Below, piece after piece: positions 1-10,300 of a DNA stretch of 64,000 bases. The translations under genes were made by a program, and so were the position numbers. The notes below the pieces were generated by a model. It was not told the DNA's origin. It worked only from the letters and a program-made list of their open reading frames with translations, and did no database searches. The stretch comes from Lichenostomus cassidix. Taxonomy: Eukaryota > Chordata > Aves > Passeriformes > Meliphagidae. The number at the start of each line of letters is the position of its first letter. Position 1 is the stretch's first letter. Where the stretch lies: positions 60,920,016 through 60,984,015 of the forward strand of contig CM039182.1 of the NCBI GenBank assembly GCA_008360975.2, given 5' to 3'.

Positions 1-1424
1 CCAAGAATTAGTATGGAACAGGTATTAATGAGGATTAAGTATGCTGTGACAGGCTTACAGCATCAGTCATCAGTCTGAAAAATACTCAGCCAAGTCATCT
101 TTAAGAGGCATTATATAATGCACTTTGAATTTTCATTGAATCTACAACACATGAAGCAGGATAACGTCTTTTATTTTAAAAGAAGTTCCAGCTAAGCATG
201 TTTCAACCTTAAGTAACTACATGCAGATTATCTTGTTTATCTTCTTGGAAGTCAGGTGTATTTTTACAATACATGTATTTTAAAAATCTGTCATTTTCAA
301 GAATGAAGGCTATACCTACCACCCCAGTGCTTTCACCCAACAGTTATATGAAGCTGATATCTACACCATATGCTTTTATTCATGCTACATATTCAAATAC
401 AAAGGTGTGGTTAAATTCTGATGTCCTTTCTGAGGAAAAGACTGGGGAAAACATCTGCCTCTTGATGGAAGCCATCTGGTATAACCAGACATGAAGTCAA
501 GCATCTTAACACGGTGTGCTCTTTAGGATTCTACTGGCTTAGAAAAATTACAGATTCTTCCCCGAATGTTCTCAACACATGCCATCTCAGGGATTTTCCC
601 TTGCACCTACCTAGGATTGACTGGTGTAATTATTATCTAAAGCTTTGTCTGAGTGCAATCAAAGTAACCAGAAACAATAATAATTATTATGTAGATTTCA
701 GTTGTTATTCTCCCATTTGAGCTGTTCATCCGTACAATTACAGATGCAGAGAAAAATCACAAAATAGTTCCTGTGGAAGGAGGGGCTGCGGAGGCTTCCT
801 GAGGTCAGCAGTGCTGCAGAAGCTGCAGCACACCTTTAGTTTGTTCCAGAGACAAGAGTTAACATATCAGGATTGGTAAGGGGAGGTCAGCTCTTCTCAC
901 TTCATCCCTTACTTGAAGTGCCAGACATGTCACTCCATTCTTACATCCATCAAATCAGTGAGGGATCAAATAGTGTCTATTGGATACTACCCATCCAAGG
1001 AGGTCCAGTAGGACATATATGACATTGAAACATATAAAAGCTGTGTGGCAGGCCAGCTTTCAAGAAAGTTGCAGCTGTTAAAGCTGCATGACCTTAAATG
1101 TGTGTCTTTTAGTGAGGCAGATTAGCAAAAGGAAAACAGACTAACCATCAGTTTGAGATATGTGTCGGGCAAACAAAGCCACAGCATTTTTTTTGCCATG
1201 GTTCTGCTCTGCTGCCAAGATTATCTTCTCTACATACAATAAAGAGACATCCAGTATGAACAAAGTTTATTTACCTGAGCTAATCTTCAAACATAAGGCA
1301 AGATTACACTCAGGAAATCTAGATAAAATTGACAATCTTTCCTGGTTTTCTTAAAGTCTATGACAGCAACGGAAAAAATATTACATAATATGAATATGAA
1401 TATGAATCTTGTCCCAGGTGCTTC
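1..1424. other. Intergenic, no gene seen
   Basis: AT-rich sequence with a slightly richer block at about 775-1,070. A short (GAATAT)n run lies at 1,388-1,407. I see no exon of a neighbouring gene and no bounded mobile element. Confidence 0.6.
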
Positions 1425-2420
1425 ATGCTGTGCTAGGAGTGTCCTGTCACTAGTTACCCATTCACTGGTGCTTTGCCCAGGGGACAGTACTAGGAATAAT
1501 ACTCTTTAATATCTTCATGAATGACCTTGACCATGGGGGAGAGTGCACATTCAGCAAGTCTGCAGGTCATACCAAGCTAGGAGGAGTGGGTGACAGCCTA
1601 AATGGCTGTGCTGCCATCCAGAGGGGCTTTGACACCATGGAGGAATGGGCAGAGAGGAACTTCATGAAGTAAAAGAAAAGGAAATGCTAAGTCCCACCTA
1701 TGAGGAGGAACAACCCCAGGCAGCAGGACAGGCTGGAGGCCAAGTGTCTGGAAAGCAGCTCTGGAGTGAAGGCCCTGGGGACCCTGATGGACACCAAGCT
1801 CCCCTGGAATGAGCAAAGGTATACCTTGCAGCAAAGAAGGCAACAGCATCCCACACTGCATTAGGAAGAGCACTGCCAATAGGTTTAAGTGAAGTGCTTC
1901 TTCCCCTACACAGCAACTAGTGACACCACACTGGGTGTTCGGAGTCCAGAAGAGAAGCATGGACATACTGGAACAACAGGAGCAAAGGGGCGCAACATTA
2001 TTATAATGCTTGGAGCATCTGTCATGTAAGAAGAGCCTGAGAGAGCTAGGTTGGTCCAGCTTGGAGAAAAGAAGGCTCCAGAAGAATTTTACCAATGTGT
2101 ATAAACATTTGATGGAGGTGGGGGAGGGTTGATAAAGAAGACAGGGATAGATTTTTGTCAGTGGTGCCCTGTGAAAGGACAAGAGGCAACTGGCATGAAC
2201 TGAAGCAGACAAAATTCCACTTATAAGCAAGAAAATTTTTTTTATTGTAAAGCTGGTTACTGCCACAGGTTACTCAGAGAGGCTGTAGAGTCTCCATCCT
2301 TGGTGACAGTCAAAACCCAACTGGACATGGCCCTGAGAAATACACTAGTTGCCCCTGCTTTCAGACTGGGAGTTAGGACTAGATAATCTCCAAAGGTCCC
2401 TTCCTACCTCATCTCTTATT
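1425..2420 (+). mobile_element. CR1 LINE fragment with dead reverse transcriptase
   Basis: About 1 kb of the 3' half of a CR1 element in + orientation. The end of the reverse transcriptase is readable (GTVLGIILFNIFMNDLDHGG, then KLGGVGDSLNG and TMEEWAERNFMK). The usual F-A-D-D catalytic block before TKL reads S-A-G-H here, and a stop follows FMK, so it is inactive. The 3' part ends near the usual CCAAAGGTCCCTTCC. The left edge is approximate. Confidence 0.85.
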
Positions 2421-3090
2421 TCAGCCTTTCCTTGACTATTACCTACCACTCTTGATGGAACCCGATTTTGCTAGACTTGAAGTCTAAAAGGTTTTAACAA
2501 TAGTGAAATTCCTGATGAAATCTCCTGCTCCTTGAGGCCATCTCTTTTCCATTGCACTCTTGAAGCAGTCCTCAACCTGCTGCCCCTGAGCAAAATAATA
2601 TCAATCAATCCACCCTACAAAAGAAAGAAGGCTGGGTGTGAGCTAAAAACACTGAGATGAAAGTTGAGGAGAAATGCTCCAAGTCACCACTTCCTGGTGG
2701 AGCTCAAAGGTGGCCTCAGCAATGCCCACTGGGGGTTCAAACTCCAGTTTTCATGTGCAAAAGGAAGGACATGAGCATGCTTCTTCACGCTGATTATCTT
2801 TACTTTCATTTCAGATTTTCACATTTCATTAATTTCAGATTAAGAAAGACCAAATAAAGCAACACAACATATGCAGTAGAGGGATGGAATAGTATACAAA
2901 AAGTACTCAGCTTTCATGAAGTAGCTTTACCACACCTACATGACAGCATGAAAAGAATATTAAGAATAATACACACTAGGGAACAATGGGTCATTGTGCC
3001 TATGTACAAGGAGCTGATAAAAGAGGCACATCAACTTTCACTCAAAAACTTTCCAGTCTCTGGTTGTTGGTGTGGTGGCTGCCTCACAAC
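2421..3090. other. Intergenic, nothing recognised
   Basis: Moderately AT-rich sequence between the CR1 and the first LTR. No supported gene or bounded element. Confidence 0.6.
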
Positions 3091-3095
3091 CTAAC

Positions 3096-3557
3096 TGTAT
3101 TGGTTTGAAAACAAACCAGTGGGAGATCACAAGTCAAGACTGAAATTAAAAATAAGTGAAATAATACAAGGAAAAAGCACTGACAAAGTCAGATACAACC
3201 TAACACCCTGTTAGGGTGGTGGTAGCAGTCCGACTGAAGTAGTCCAGTTGAAGCGGTGATCCTGTGAAGGTCTAGTCTCCAGCTGAAGATCCAGTGGTAG
3301 CTCTGGTCCTCTGGGAACCCAGTAGACAGGGCTAGCTCAGGCAGTTCCAAGGCCAGGCTATATCCAGGTGGGAACACCTGGTTCCTCCCTCCTGGGCAGA
3401 GCATCCCACAATGGGATGAGATAAGTCCATGAGTCACATGGTGGGTCCCTGATGGCCCATTGCCTGTCATCCGGAGTGAGTCATTAGCAGCTGATAGCAG
3501 CTAACGGCCCACAGCTGGTGGTAATAGAAAACTACATCTATATTGCAACCTAGGACA
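3096..3557 (-). mobile_element. Solo LTR, ERV-L-like, antisense
   Basis: A 462-bp element that on the minus strand starts TGTCCTAGGTTGCAATA and ends CAAACCAATACA. It is bounded by a 5-bp direct repeat with one mismatch: CTAAC at 3,091-3,095 and CTAAG at 3,558-3,562. A TATA-like ATATAG lies within GGATATAGCCTGG on the minus strand near 3,360. Its text resembles an LTR family common in bird genomes that I recall as ERV-L-related; the 5-bp target fits. No internal sequence is present. Confidence 0.75.
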
Positions 3558-3569
3558 CTAAGCTCATCA

Positions 3570-4250
3570 TGATGTTCTCAGCAATGACTTGCAGGTCCGA
3601 TTTCCAACCAGTCCAAACTGTTCTTGTTTTAAGGTACCTCTACTAACGTTAGGAGATAAAAACTCAGGAGTACCTGAGCTGTTTGGAGTCTGCCTGTAGA
3701 CTGTATGCTGTCAGGCTTCTCCCTGTTAAAGAAACTTCCCTGTCCAATCATCCAGGAGCCACTCTGGCATCACCTAAGCTGGGACCAAGCCCTTTTGCAG
3801 CTACATCCCCCATATTCACAGTCAGACCAGGTTTCCTTATGGACTCAACCCCAAGTTTCCCTTAGCAGAGTCTCAGACATCCTGATCCTTAAAATAATTT
3901 AATCTTGGTGCAATACCAAAAGAACAGCTCAAACTGGGTGCCTCCAACGAGGGACAAAGGAAACCCTGGGCTTTTACACCCTCTAAGTCTAAGTTTGGGA
4001 AAGTCTGGAATAACCAGCTCCTGCTGTGACTCTGCAAGTCCAGGTCCCCTAGCTGGGTCACAGGTCCCCAGGCCCTTTGTTATGCAAGGGGTTGGATGGT
4101 CATGGACTCATGCCCTGGGCTCAGGCTCCTGCCGCTCCAGAACTCAATCTGTAGCTCGTATTGCAGCTGCACACTGAGCTACAGGCACTAAATGTATTCC
4201 TCAACACCCCTGTCAAAATCCTGTGCACTAGCAAGCCTGTCAGTCTCTGG
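3570..4250 (-). mobile_element. Probable second LTR, antisense (edges uncertain)
   Basis: On the minus strand a TATA-like GTGTAAAAGCCC near 3,975 is followed by an LTR-like leader, then a polyadenylation-like ATTAAA near 3,900. This order and spacing suit an LTR promoter with R and U5. I could not find clean TG/CA ends or a target duplication, so the boundaries are a guess and the element may be old or partial. Confidence 0.35.
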
Positions 4251-4944
4251 AAAAGACTTCTTATGGAAGCCCCTTGAACCTGCTGCTCTGAGCTCCTAGG
4301 TCAAGACATTAATTCAGGGAACACCAACAACATAAAATGATTTGGTGCACCAGCTACACAAGCACTAGAGGTAGCCATGAAGTGCTGTGGAAGCTCAGAG
4401 CATCTTGTCCCTCCATGGTAGGCACCACAAGGCTTGACACATAACACGAGGCCTCCATCCTTGGCATGTGGATGAAGAGATGTAAGTACCCTGCTATGTG
4501 GCTGCCATGCACAGGAAGCATGCACACGGCATCTTTTGATGGAGACACACATGGGCTGTGGGATGTCTCTGACCTCAGCTCCAGTCAGCCCTGTTGGCCT
4601 GTGGGGAACAGCAGGGGTGTCCCTGTTCAGCTGTGCCTGCACAGGGTCATATCCACATCCAAGCTCCTCCATGGACTTGTCCACATCCAAGCTCCTCTCT
4701 GCCAGACATCCCTCTGCCTCATCCTCCTCCTCCTTCTCCTCCTCCTCCTCCTCCCCCTCCTCCTCCCTACCCTGCCAGCACACTGCAGTGCGCAACCAGA
4801 CCCCGGGGAGGTGGGTGCTCCGCCAGGCAAGGGCACTCTCCTTTTCCACCCACCCTCCAACCCAGGGGAGGCCCAGGGAGTGTTGCAGAGCTTCCGCAGG
4901 CTCCTCAGGGTCCAGGCCTCAGCAACAGCACAGAGCAGAGTGAG
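4251..4944. other. Intergenic, with short direct repeats
   Basis: No gene supported. TCCACATCCAAGCTCCTC occurs at 4,652-4,669 and again at 4,680-4,697, and a TCC microsatellite follows. Confidence 0.6.
4722..4768 (+). repeat. (TCC)n microsatellite
   Basis: About 47 bp of TCC units with a few interruptions. It produces spurious long open frames encoding poly-Ser, poly-Pro or poly-Leu on + and poly-Glu or poly-Arg on the minus strand. Confidence 0.95.
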
Positions 4945-5282
4945 ATGAGTGTCCAGATGTGCTCTGTAAAGGTGCAGCTTTACCTTGTGTGCTGTGTGCA
5001 GTTTTGGGCACCACAATATAAAAAAGATATAAAGTTATGACAGAGTGTCCAAAGGAGGGCCATGAAGATGGTAGAGGGTCTTGAGGAGAAGACACATGAG
5101 GAGCAGCTGAGGTCACTTGGTCTGTTCAGCCTGGAGAAGAAAAGACTGAGGGGAGACTCCACTGTAGTCTACAACTTCCTCGTGAGGGAAAGCAGAGGGA
5201 CATGCAGTGATCTCTTCTCTGTGGTGACCAGTGACAGGATGCACGGGAATGGCATGAAGCTGTCAGGGGAGGATTAGGTTGG
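4945..5282 (+). mobile_element. CR1 LINE, left part of a split copy
   Basis: Typical CR1 3'-region text in + orientation (GTGCAGTTTTGGGCACC, then TCAGCCTGGAGAAGA, GGATTAGGTTGG). It is interrupted at 5,283 by a solo LTR and resumes at 5,875 exactly where the CR1 sequence should continue (GATATTAGGAAAAGGTTCTT). The left edge is approximate. Confidence 0.88.
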
Positions 5283-5874
5283 TGTTCTGATTTTTGCTAG
5301 AGTAGAGTTAACCTTCTTCACAGTGGCTGGTATGGTGCTGTTTTGCATATATGCTGAGCACAGGGTTGATAATATAGAGATGTTTTTGTTATTGCTAAGC
5401 AGGGCTTACATGGAGCCAAAGCCTTTTCTGCTTTTTGTACTGCCATGCTGGCAGGGAATGTGGGGGTGCTTGGGAGGTTGGGAGGAGACACAGCCAGGAC
5501 AGGACCCCAAGCTGACCAGAGGGATATTCCAGACCACATCGCATCACGCTCAGTGTATAAAGTGGGGGGAAGAGGGAGGAAGGGGGGGACATTTGGAGTG
5601 ATGGTGTTTGTCCTCCCAAGTCACTGTTACATGTGATGGGGCCCTGCTCTCCCGGGGATTGCTGAACACCTGCCTGCCCATGGGAAGCAGTGAATTCATT
5701 GCTTGTTTTGCTTTGCTTTTGTGCACAGCTTTTGCTTTTCCTATCAAACTTCTTCATCTCAACCCACGAGTCTTTGAGCTTTTACCCTTCCAAGTCTCTC
5801 TTTAGTCCTGCTGGTGGGAGAGTGAGTGAGTGGCTGCGTAGGGCTTGGCTGCTGGCTGATGTTAAACCAAAACA
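5283..5874 (+). mobile_element. Solo LTR, ERV-L-like, sense, nested in CR1
   Basis: A 592-bp element starting TGTTCTGA and ending AACCAAAACA, flanked by GTTGG (5,278-5,282) and GTTTG (5,875-5,879), a 5-bp target repeat with one change. A TATAAA box is at 5,556-5,561 and a degraded polyadenylation signal lies near 5,741. It resembles an LTR common in birds and assigned, from memory, to ERV-L. It lies about 480 bp upstream of the CTDP1 ATG in the same orientation. No internal region remains. Confidence 0.82.
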
Positions 5875-6013
5875 GTTTGATATTAGGAAAAGGTTCTTCA
5901 CCCGGAGGGTGGCTGGGCGTTGGCACAGGCTCCCTAGGGAAGTGGTCACAGCACCAAGCCTGAGAGCGTTCAACAAGCGCTCGGACAACGCTCTCAGGCA
6001 CATGATGTGATTC
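5875..6013 (+). mobile_element. CR1 LINE, right part of the split copy
   Basis: Continues the CR1 interrupted by the LTR: GATATTAGGAAAAGGTTCTT, then a stretch coding-like on both strands, to GGCACATGATGTGATTCTA. The TGTGATTCT end is the usual CR1 terminus. The CTDP1 CpG island begins right after it. Confidence 0.88.
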
Positions 6014-6029
6014 TAGGAGCGTTCTGCGC

Positions 6030-6351
6030 AGGACCAGGAATTCGGACCGTGGGTACGATCTCGGGATATTCTCCATCCTGGTTCCCTGAGGCCCCTCGGG
6101 GCGGGGGGGCGGGGCGCAGGGGCTGCCGGGAGCCGTAGTTCCTCCCTGCACCGCCCCGCGGGCCGGGCCGCCCGCGCCTGTGCCTTTAAGCGCGGCCGGA
6201 TGCGCGACGCGGCGCCTGCGCGGAGCCGCCGTGACCCCGCTGCTGTCGGCGCCACTGGTGACTATCGGGGCGCCCCGAACCCCCGCGGCAGTGCCAGGTT
6301 CGGCGCCACCGCCGGGCACCCCCGACCCACCCTCCGTCCCCGGCCGGGACG
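6030..6351 (+). promoter_or_regulatory. CTDP1: CTDP1 CpG-island promoter and 5' UTR
   Basis: The sequence changes abruptly from AT-rich to strongly GC- and CpG-rich at about 6,030, and the island continues to about 6,960 across exon 1. Visible sites are a GC box run at about 6,099-6,117 (GGGGGGGCGGGGCG), a ZNF143-like ACTACGGCTCCCG on the minus strand at 6,127-6,139, and an NRF1-like GCGCCTGCGC at 6,212-6,221 (one base off the usual core). There is no clear TATA box, as expected for a housekeeping gene. The transcription start cannot be read from sequence; it probably lies between about 6,130 and 6,250. Confidence 0.75.
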
Positions 6352-6689
6352 ATGGAGGAGCGGCCGGAGCAGGGCAGCGGGACCGGCGCGGAGGGCCCGG
6401 CGGCGGTGGCGGAGATCCGCGCTCCCGGCCCGCGGCCGCTGCGGCTGCTGGAATGGAAGGTGTCGGTGGGGGCGGCGGTGCAGATCGGGTCGGTGCTGGC
6501 GCTCTGCGCCCCGCTGCCTCTGCCGCCCGCCCCGCGCCCCGCCGGCCCCTCCGCCGCCCCGCTGCCGCCCGCCGCCAGCGGCGCGTCCGCCCGTCCGCAG
6601 CGCGGCGGCGCCGAGCGAAGACTGCGGGCGGAGCGGCCCGGCGTGGTGCGCGAGCTTTGCGCGCGGCCCGGCCAGGTTATCGCGCCCGG
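6200..6689 (+). other. Upstream ORF overlapping the CTDP1 start
   Basis: An ATG at 6,200 opens a frame different from CTDP1, passes over the main ATG at 6,352, and stays open to the end of exon 1. Joined to exon 2 it meets TGA within about 15 bases. Its context is weak (C at -3, C at +4), while the main ATG has a strong one, so leaky scanning would be expected. It matters only if transcription begins upstream of 6,200. The translation is Arg/Pro/Ala-rich, as any frame of a CpG island would be, and no function is claimed for the peptide. Confidence 0.4.
6352..6689 (+). CDS. CTDP1: CTDP1 exon 1: start codon and lipoyl-like N-terminus
   Basis: Encodes residues 1-112 plus two bases of codon 113. 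The ATG lies in a strong context (A at -3, G at +4) and opens the frame that joins exon 2. The segment after about residue 30 (LEWKVSVGAAVQIGSVLALC) and its continuation (ERPGVVRELCARPGQVIAPG) look like the two halves of a lipoyl/biotinyl-type single-hybrid fold, separated by a loop rich in Pro, Ala and Arg. The donor is GG|GTGAGT. Reading through the donor meets TGA at once, so intron retention would truncate the protein. GC content is very high compared with all later exons. Confidence 0.93.
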
Positions 6690-6706
6690 GTGAGTGCGGG
6701 GCGGGG

Positions 6707-6845
6707 GCGGGACGCGGCTAGCCCGTGGCGGGACGCGGCTAGCCCGTGGCGGGACGCGGCTAGCCCGTGGCGGGACGCGGCTAGCCCGTGGCGGGACGCG
6801 GCTAGCCCGTGGCGGGACGCGGCTAGCCCGTGGCGGGACGCGGCT
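6707..6845 (+). repeat. 21-bp GC-rich minisatellite, 6.6 copies, in intron 1
   Basis: A unit containing GCGGGACGCGGCTAGCCCG repeats every 21 bp without visible variation until the last partial copy, which changes at 6,846. It begins 17 bp downstream of the exon 1 donor. Each full junction carries GCTAGC. Because 21 is a multiple of three, the array stays open in several frames on both strands. The apparent long reading frames here are therefore artefacts of the repeat. Confidence 0.95.
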
Positions 6846-7110
6846 TTCGCGCTTCTTCCGAGGGGGCCGGGCCGGGCCCTGCTCACAAAGGCCCTTCCTC
6901 CGAAGCTTTGCGCAGGGCAGCTGCCGTGCGAGGAGAAGGAGGAGGCGGAAGCGGCCGGAGAGGTGCTGAGGGATCGTGCTCCACTCCTGGGTTTCACAGC
7001 CAAGCCCTTCGCTGTGAGCCCTGTCTCAGAGAGCTGTGCATTTCCTCCTCCTGTGTCGGGATTCTCTAGAAACCGCTCTTACTGGAAAAAACTACTTGGA
7101 AGTCACTAAA

Positions 7111-7352
7111 TCACAGAATGGGTCAGGTTGGAAGGAACCACAGTGGGTTATCTGGTCCAGCCTCCTTGCTCTTGCTGGGTCGCCCCTACGGCATGTTGCA
7201 CGGGATTGCATCCTGACGGTTCTGGGAGGGAGGCTGCACAATCCGGGCAGCCTCTTCTAGTGCACGGTCACCAGCACCATGAAGAAGTTGTTCCCCATGT
7301 TCAGGTGGAACTTCCTGTGCATCAGTTTCTGCCTACTGCCTCTTGTCCCAAT
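7111..7352 (-). mobile_element. CR1 LINE tail, antisense
   Basis: Reads TCACAGAATGGGTCAGGTTG on +, the reverse complement of the CR1 3' end, and continues with CCAGCCTCC and GTGCACGGTCACC-like text to TCTTGTCCCAAT. About 240 bp, in the first part of intron 1. Confidence 0.82.
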
Positions 7353-10300
7353 ATACTCTTTTTGGTTTGGCAGTTAGGTTGGTGCAAAATTCGGGGAGCA
7401 AACAGATAATTTTGTGCTTGATAGGAGGAATTCTAACGGGAAACAGCAGTGCAGCAAGGCATTTTAAAGTTATTAAGTACCTTACATATAGTATTTGCAG
7501 CCCTAATGCTTTTAATACTGTAGACGTTTTAATGTATAAGGCTTCACAAATGTAAACAAGATGTTGTAATTCTAACATTCGGAATAGCAAGGGATTAAAT
7601 GAGACAGTTTTTTGCATAGTTTAGCAATGGGGTTTGTCTTGGTAAGGCAATATGTTGGTTGACTTTTAAATTCTTAAATTCCTGATAGATAGTGGGGCTC
7701 TCAAATTTCTAGGTTAGATTGGACTAATAGCGTGCTACCCTGTACTTCAATCAGATTTTTTTTTTCTCAACAAGAAGGTAGTGAAACACTACTTTGTTTT
7801 ATGACAGCAAGCTGTTCTCTTTGATTGCAGTTCTCTTGAATTTTAGATGGGAGCAGCCAGGTCTAAACTTTCTTGATTGATATTCACTAGTGTATGTAAA
7901 ACATCTGTGTATGGGAGTGCTTTCAAAGATTCAAGAAAAAAGAAGTCTGATGCATCTTTATATCAGTCACTAATATAATGTGCTACTGAGGAGGTACAGG
8001 CCGTGTTTTTCTTGCTATAGATAAGACTGTAGCTTTCCTTTTGTGCCACATCAGCATTCTGCTATCATATCTGGTGCAACATGGACAATCTTTAATACCT
8101 TATGTAGAACAAAGGTACTGTAAATGCTTGGTCAGACTAAAAAAAATCTTAAATGTACAGACTGAAATTTTAAAATACCATATGTATGATGAAATTCATC
8201 TTGCTGTCACTGAATAGAAGGGGAGATAACTTTATCTGGTCTTTTCATTGTGTTAGCTAAGCACTTGGAAGGAAAATCAAACTAAAAATATTTTAAGTGA
8301 AAAATGTAATCAATTTAAAGTAGTCTGGGTCTGATGTAGCAGCATTTTAATTTTAGCTTTGTTCAATTTTAAGTTCGGGACTGGAGTGCGCCAGTTTTTA
8401 TACAGTGCTCTTATTTGATTTTTCAAGTCTTGAGTCCCTTGATTTTAATTAACAAGTTGTTGCTTTGAGACAATTAGAAAATAAATAGTGTTCTTTATTA
8501 CTGTTGGTTTTGGCTTTTAGAATATTTGTATCTTATATGACTGAAAGGTAGTATTTGATACCAACCATTGCTAGGTGTTATGTTTCTGGAATTCCGACTT
8601 TTCAGTTAGCTTCCTCTGTTGCATGTTGTAGTGGTGTTTATTTGGGTAAGTTTAAGGGAAAGTTCAAGTGCAGAGGTAGAATAAGCATGACCTAAGGGTA
8701 GTAGAGCTGGACAGCAAATGAACACATAACTGCATTTCTTTGGTCACTTGAAAGATTTTTTTGGCAAGCATTTAATCTCTTGCCTGTGGCTTCCCATTTT
8801 GTGGAATTGAAATAATAACTTTTCACTGCCTATCAACAATATTTCAATGTGTGTTAAGATTTTGCATTATTAAACACAGACATGATTAAAGTAAGTAACA
8901 TAGCTGAAATTTATTCATCATCTGTAGAAGATGCCCTTTTTGTAATCTAGACTCTCCGGGATGGTAGGTGCCATGCTGCCTTCAGAAAAATGAACTCGGC
9001 CAGTTTAGCCCCAAATTCTCTGTGAACCAAAGATACTTGCAAGTATTTGTTAGACCCTGAAACACTGCAGAAGTACTGTTTCTATTCAAAATATTTTCCC
9101 TTTTCATTAGAACGTGACAGCATAAGTTGATAAAACTTTTTTGTCTGAGGACAAACAATATGAGTGGCTGAGTTTTCTTCTATGTCAATTAGGTCATCAT
9201 TATTTCTGGAAATAAAGACATTTAGCTCAAGTCTCTCCCAATTAAGACACATTTCTAACTTTTGGTTATTTCTTTTATATCAGGAATGAGATGAAATCGT
9301 TTGCTGTGTGAAAGTAATTTTGCACATTTATAGCATTTAATTTTCTTTTAGTTTAATTACCCACTTTTTAGCATTGATAGGGGTGCAGACTTTCTCCAGG
9401 GGAGAGCCCAAGGCAGGCAGGCACTAGGTAGCTTCCGCATATTCTAGCAGAGGTGGACTTGCATCACATGTCAGACTGGGACTTCAGAGAGAAAAGTGTC
9501 TAACCTTTTAGGACTGCGAATAACAGGGAGGACCGGAAGCAGGTAATGAAAGGCCTTTGATGTTAATGAAGCGTAATTTCAATGGGTAGCAGGAGCAACA
9601 AATGAAACACCAAAAATCCTGCACTGCTCTGTGTATTATTAGTGCCAGTTACCCATCAAGGTTAGTCATTCTGAAGCTGCTACAGGTATGTCAGGATTCT
9701 GGGCTAGGTCAGTATTAACACTTTATGCAAATCTTTACATAAGCATTTCTAATATAAAATGATTGCCCTACTGATGGAAGTGCAAGTTTATTGCAAGTGT
9801 TTCTTTGGTTCACATTAGTAGAGTCTTCTGAAATATTTATTACCTATATATTTAACCCGGGTATTTTTGTGTGTTACCACATACCTTTAATAGCAAAAAT
9901 TCACATTCTTCTACAGAGCATATTTGTGTTGTAATAAAAATCTTGTTTAAATTATCTGGATCCTAGTGAAGCAAAACTTGTATTTTTTGTTGTTTTGGAG
10001 AAGATAGCAGGAAAGAGATGGGCATTTGTTCTCTAAAACTTCATATTTTTGTGTCATTGCTTGATAATTTTTTGTGCCAGAAACTTGATTATATATTTTT
10101 AAAAAATGTCTTCTTTTGCTTATCTAATGCCACATAGGCTCAGGCCCTAGTTTAGTGTCCACTTAATCCCAAAACCATGCATCTTACAGTCTTCCAAAAG
10201 GAACAAAATGCTGATGAATTGCAGTTTATCTTAAAGTGGTGACACTTTTAACCATTAAAACCACAGAAAAAACAGCTTGCTGTTTGTTAGACACAAATGT

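Noticed and set aside
1598..2266. 222-codon open frame on the minus strand
   Set aside because: It lies entirely antisense within the CR1 element and matches no protein I know.
4301..5040. Several overlapping open frames on both strands
   Set aside because: They run through the TCC microsatellite and give poly-Ser, poly-Pro, poly-Leu, poly-Glu or poly-Arg tracts.
5395..6319. Open frames on both strands upstream of CTDP1
   Set aside because: They span the solo LTR, the CR1 tail and the CpG island, so they are repeat-derived.
6180..7109. Long + strand open frame across the promoter and exon 1
   Set aside because: It has no ATG start (begins at GTG) and owes its length to CpG-island composition and the 21-bp repeat; the true frame of exon 1 is different.
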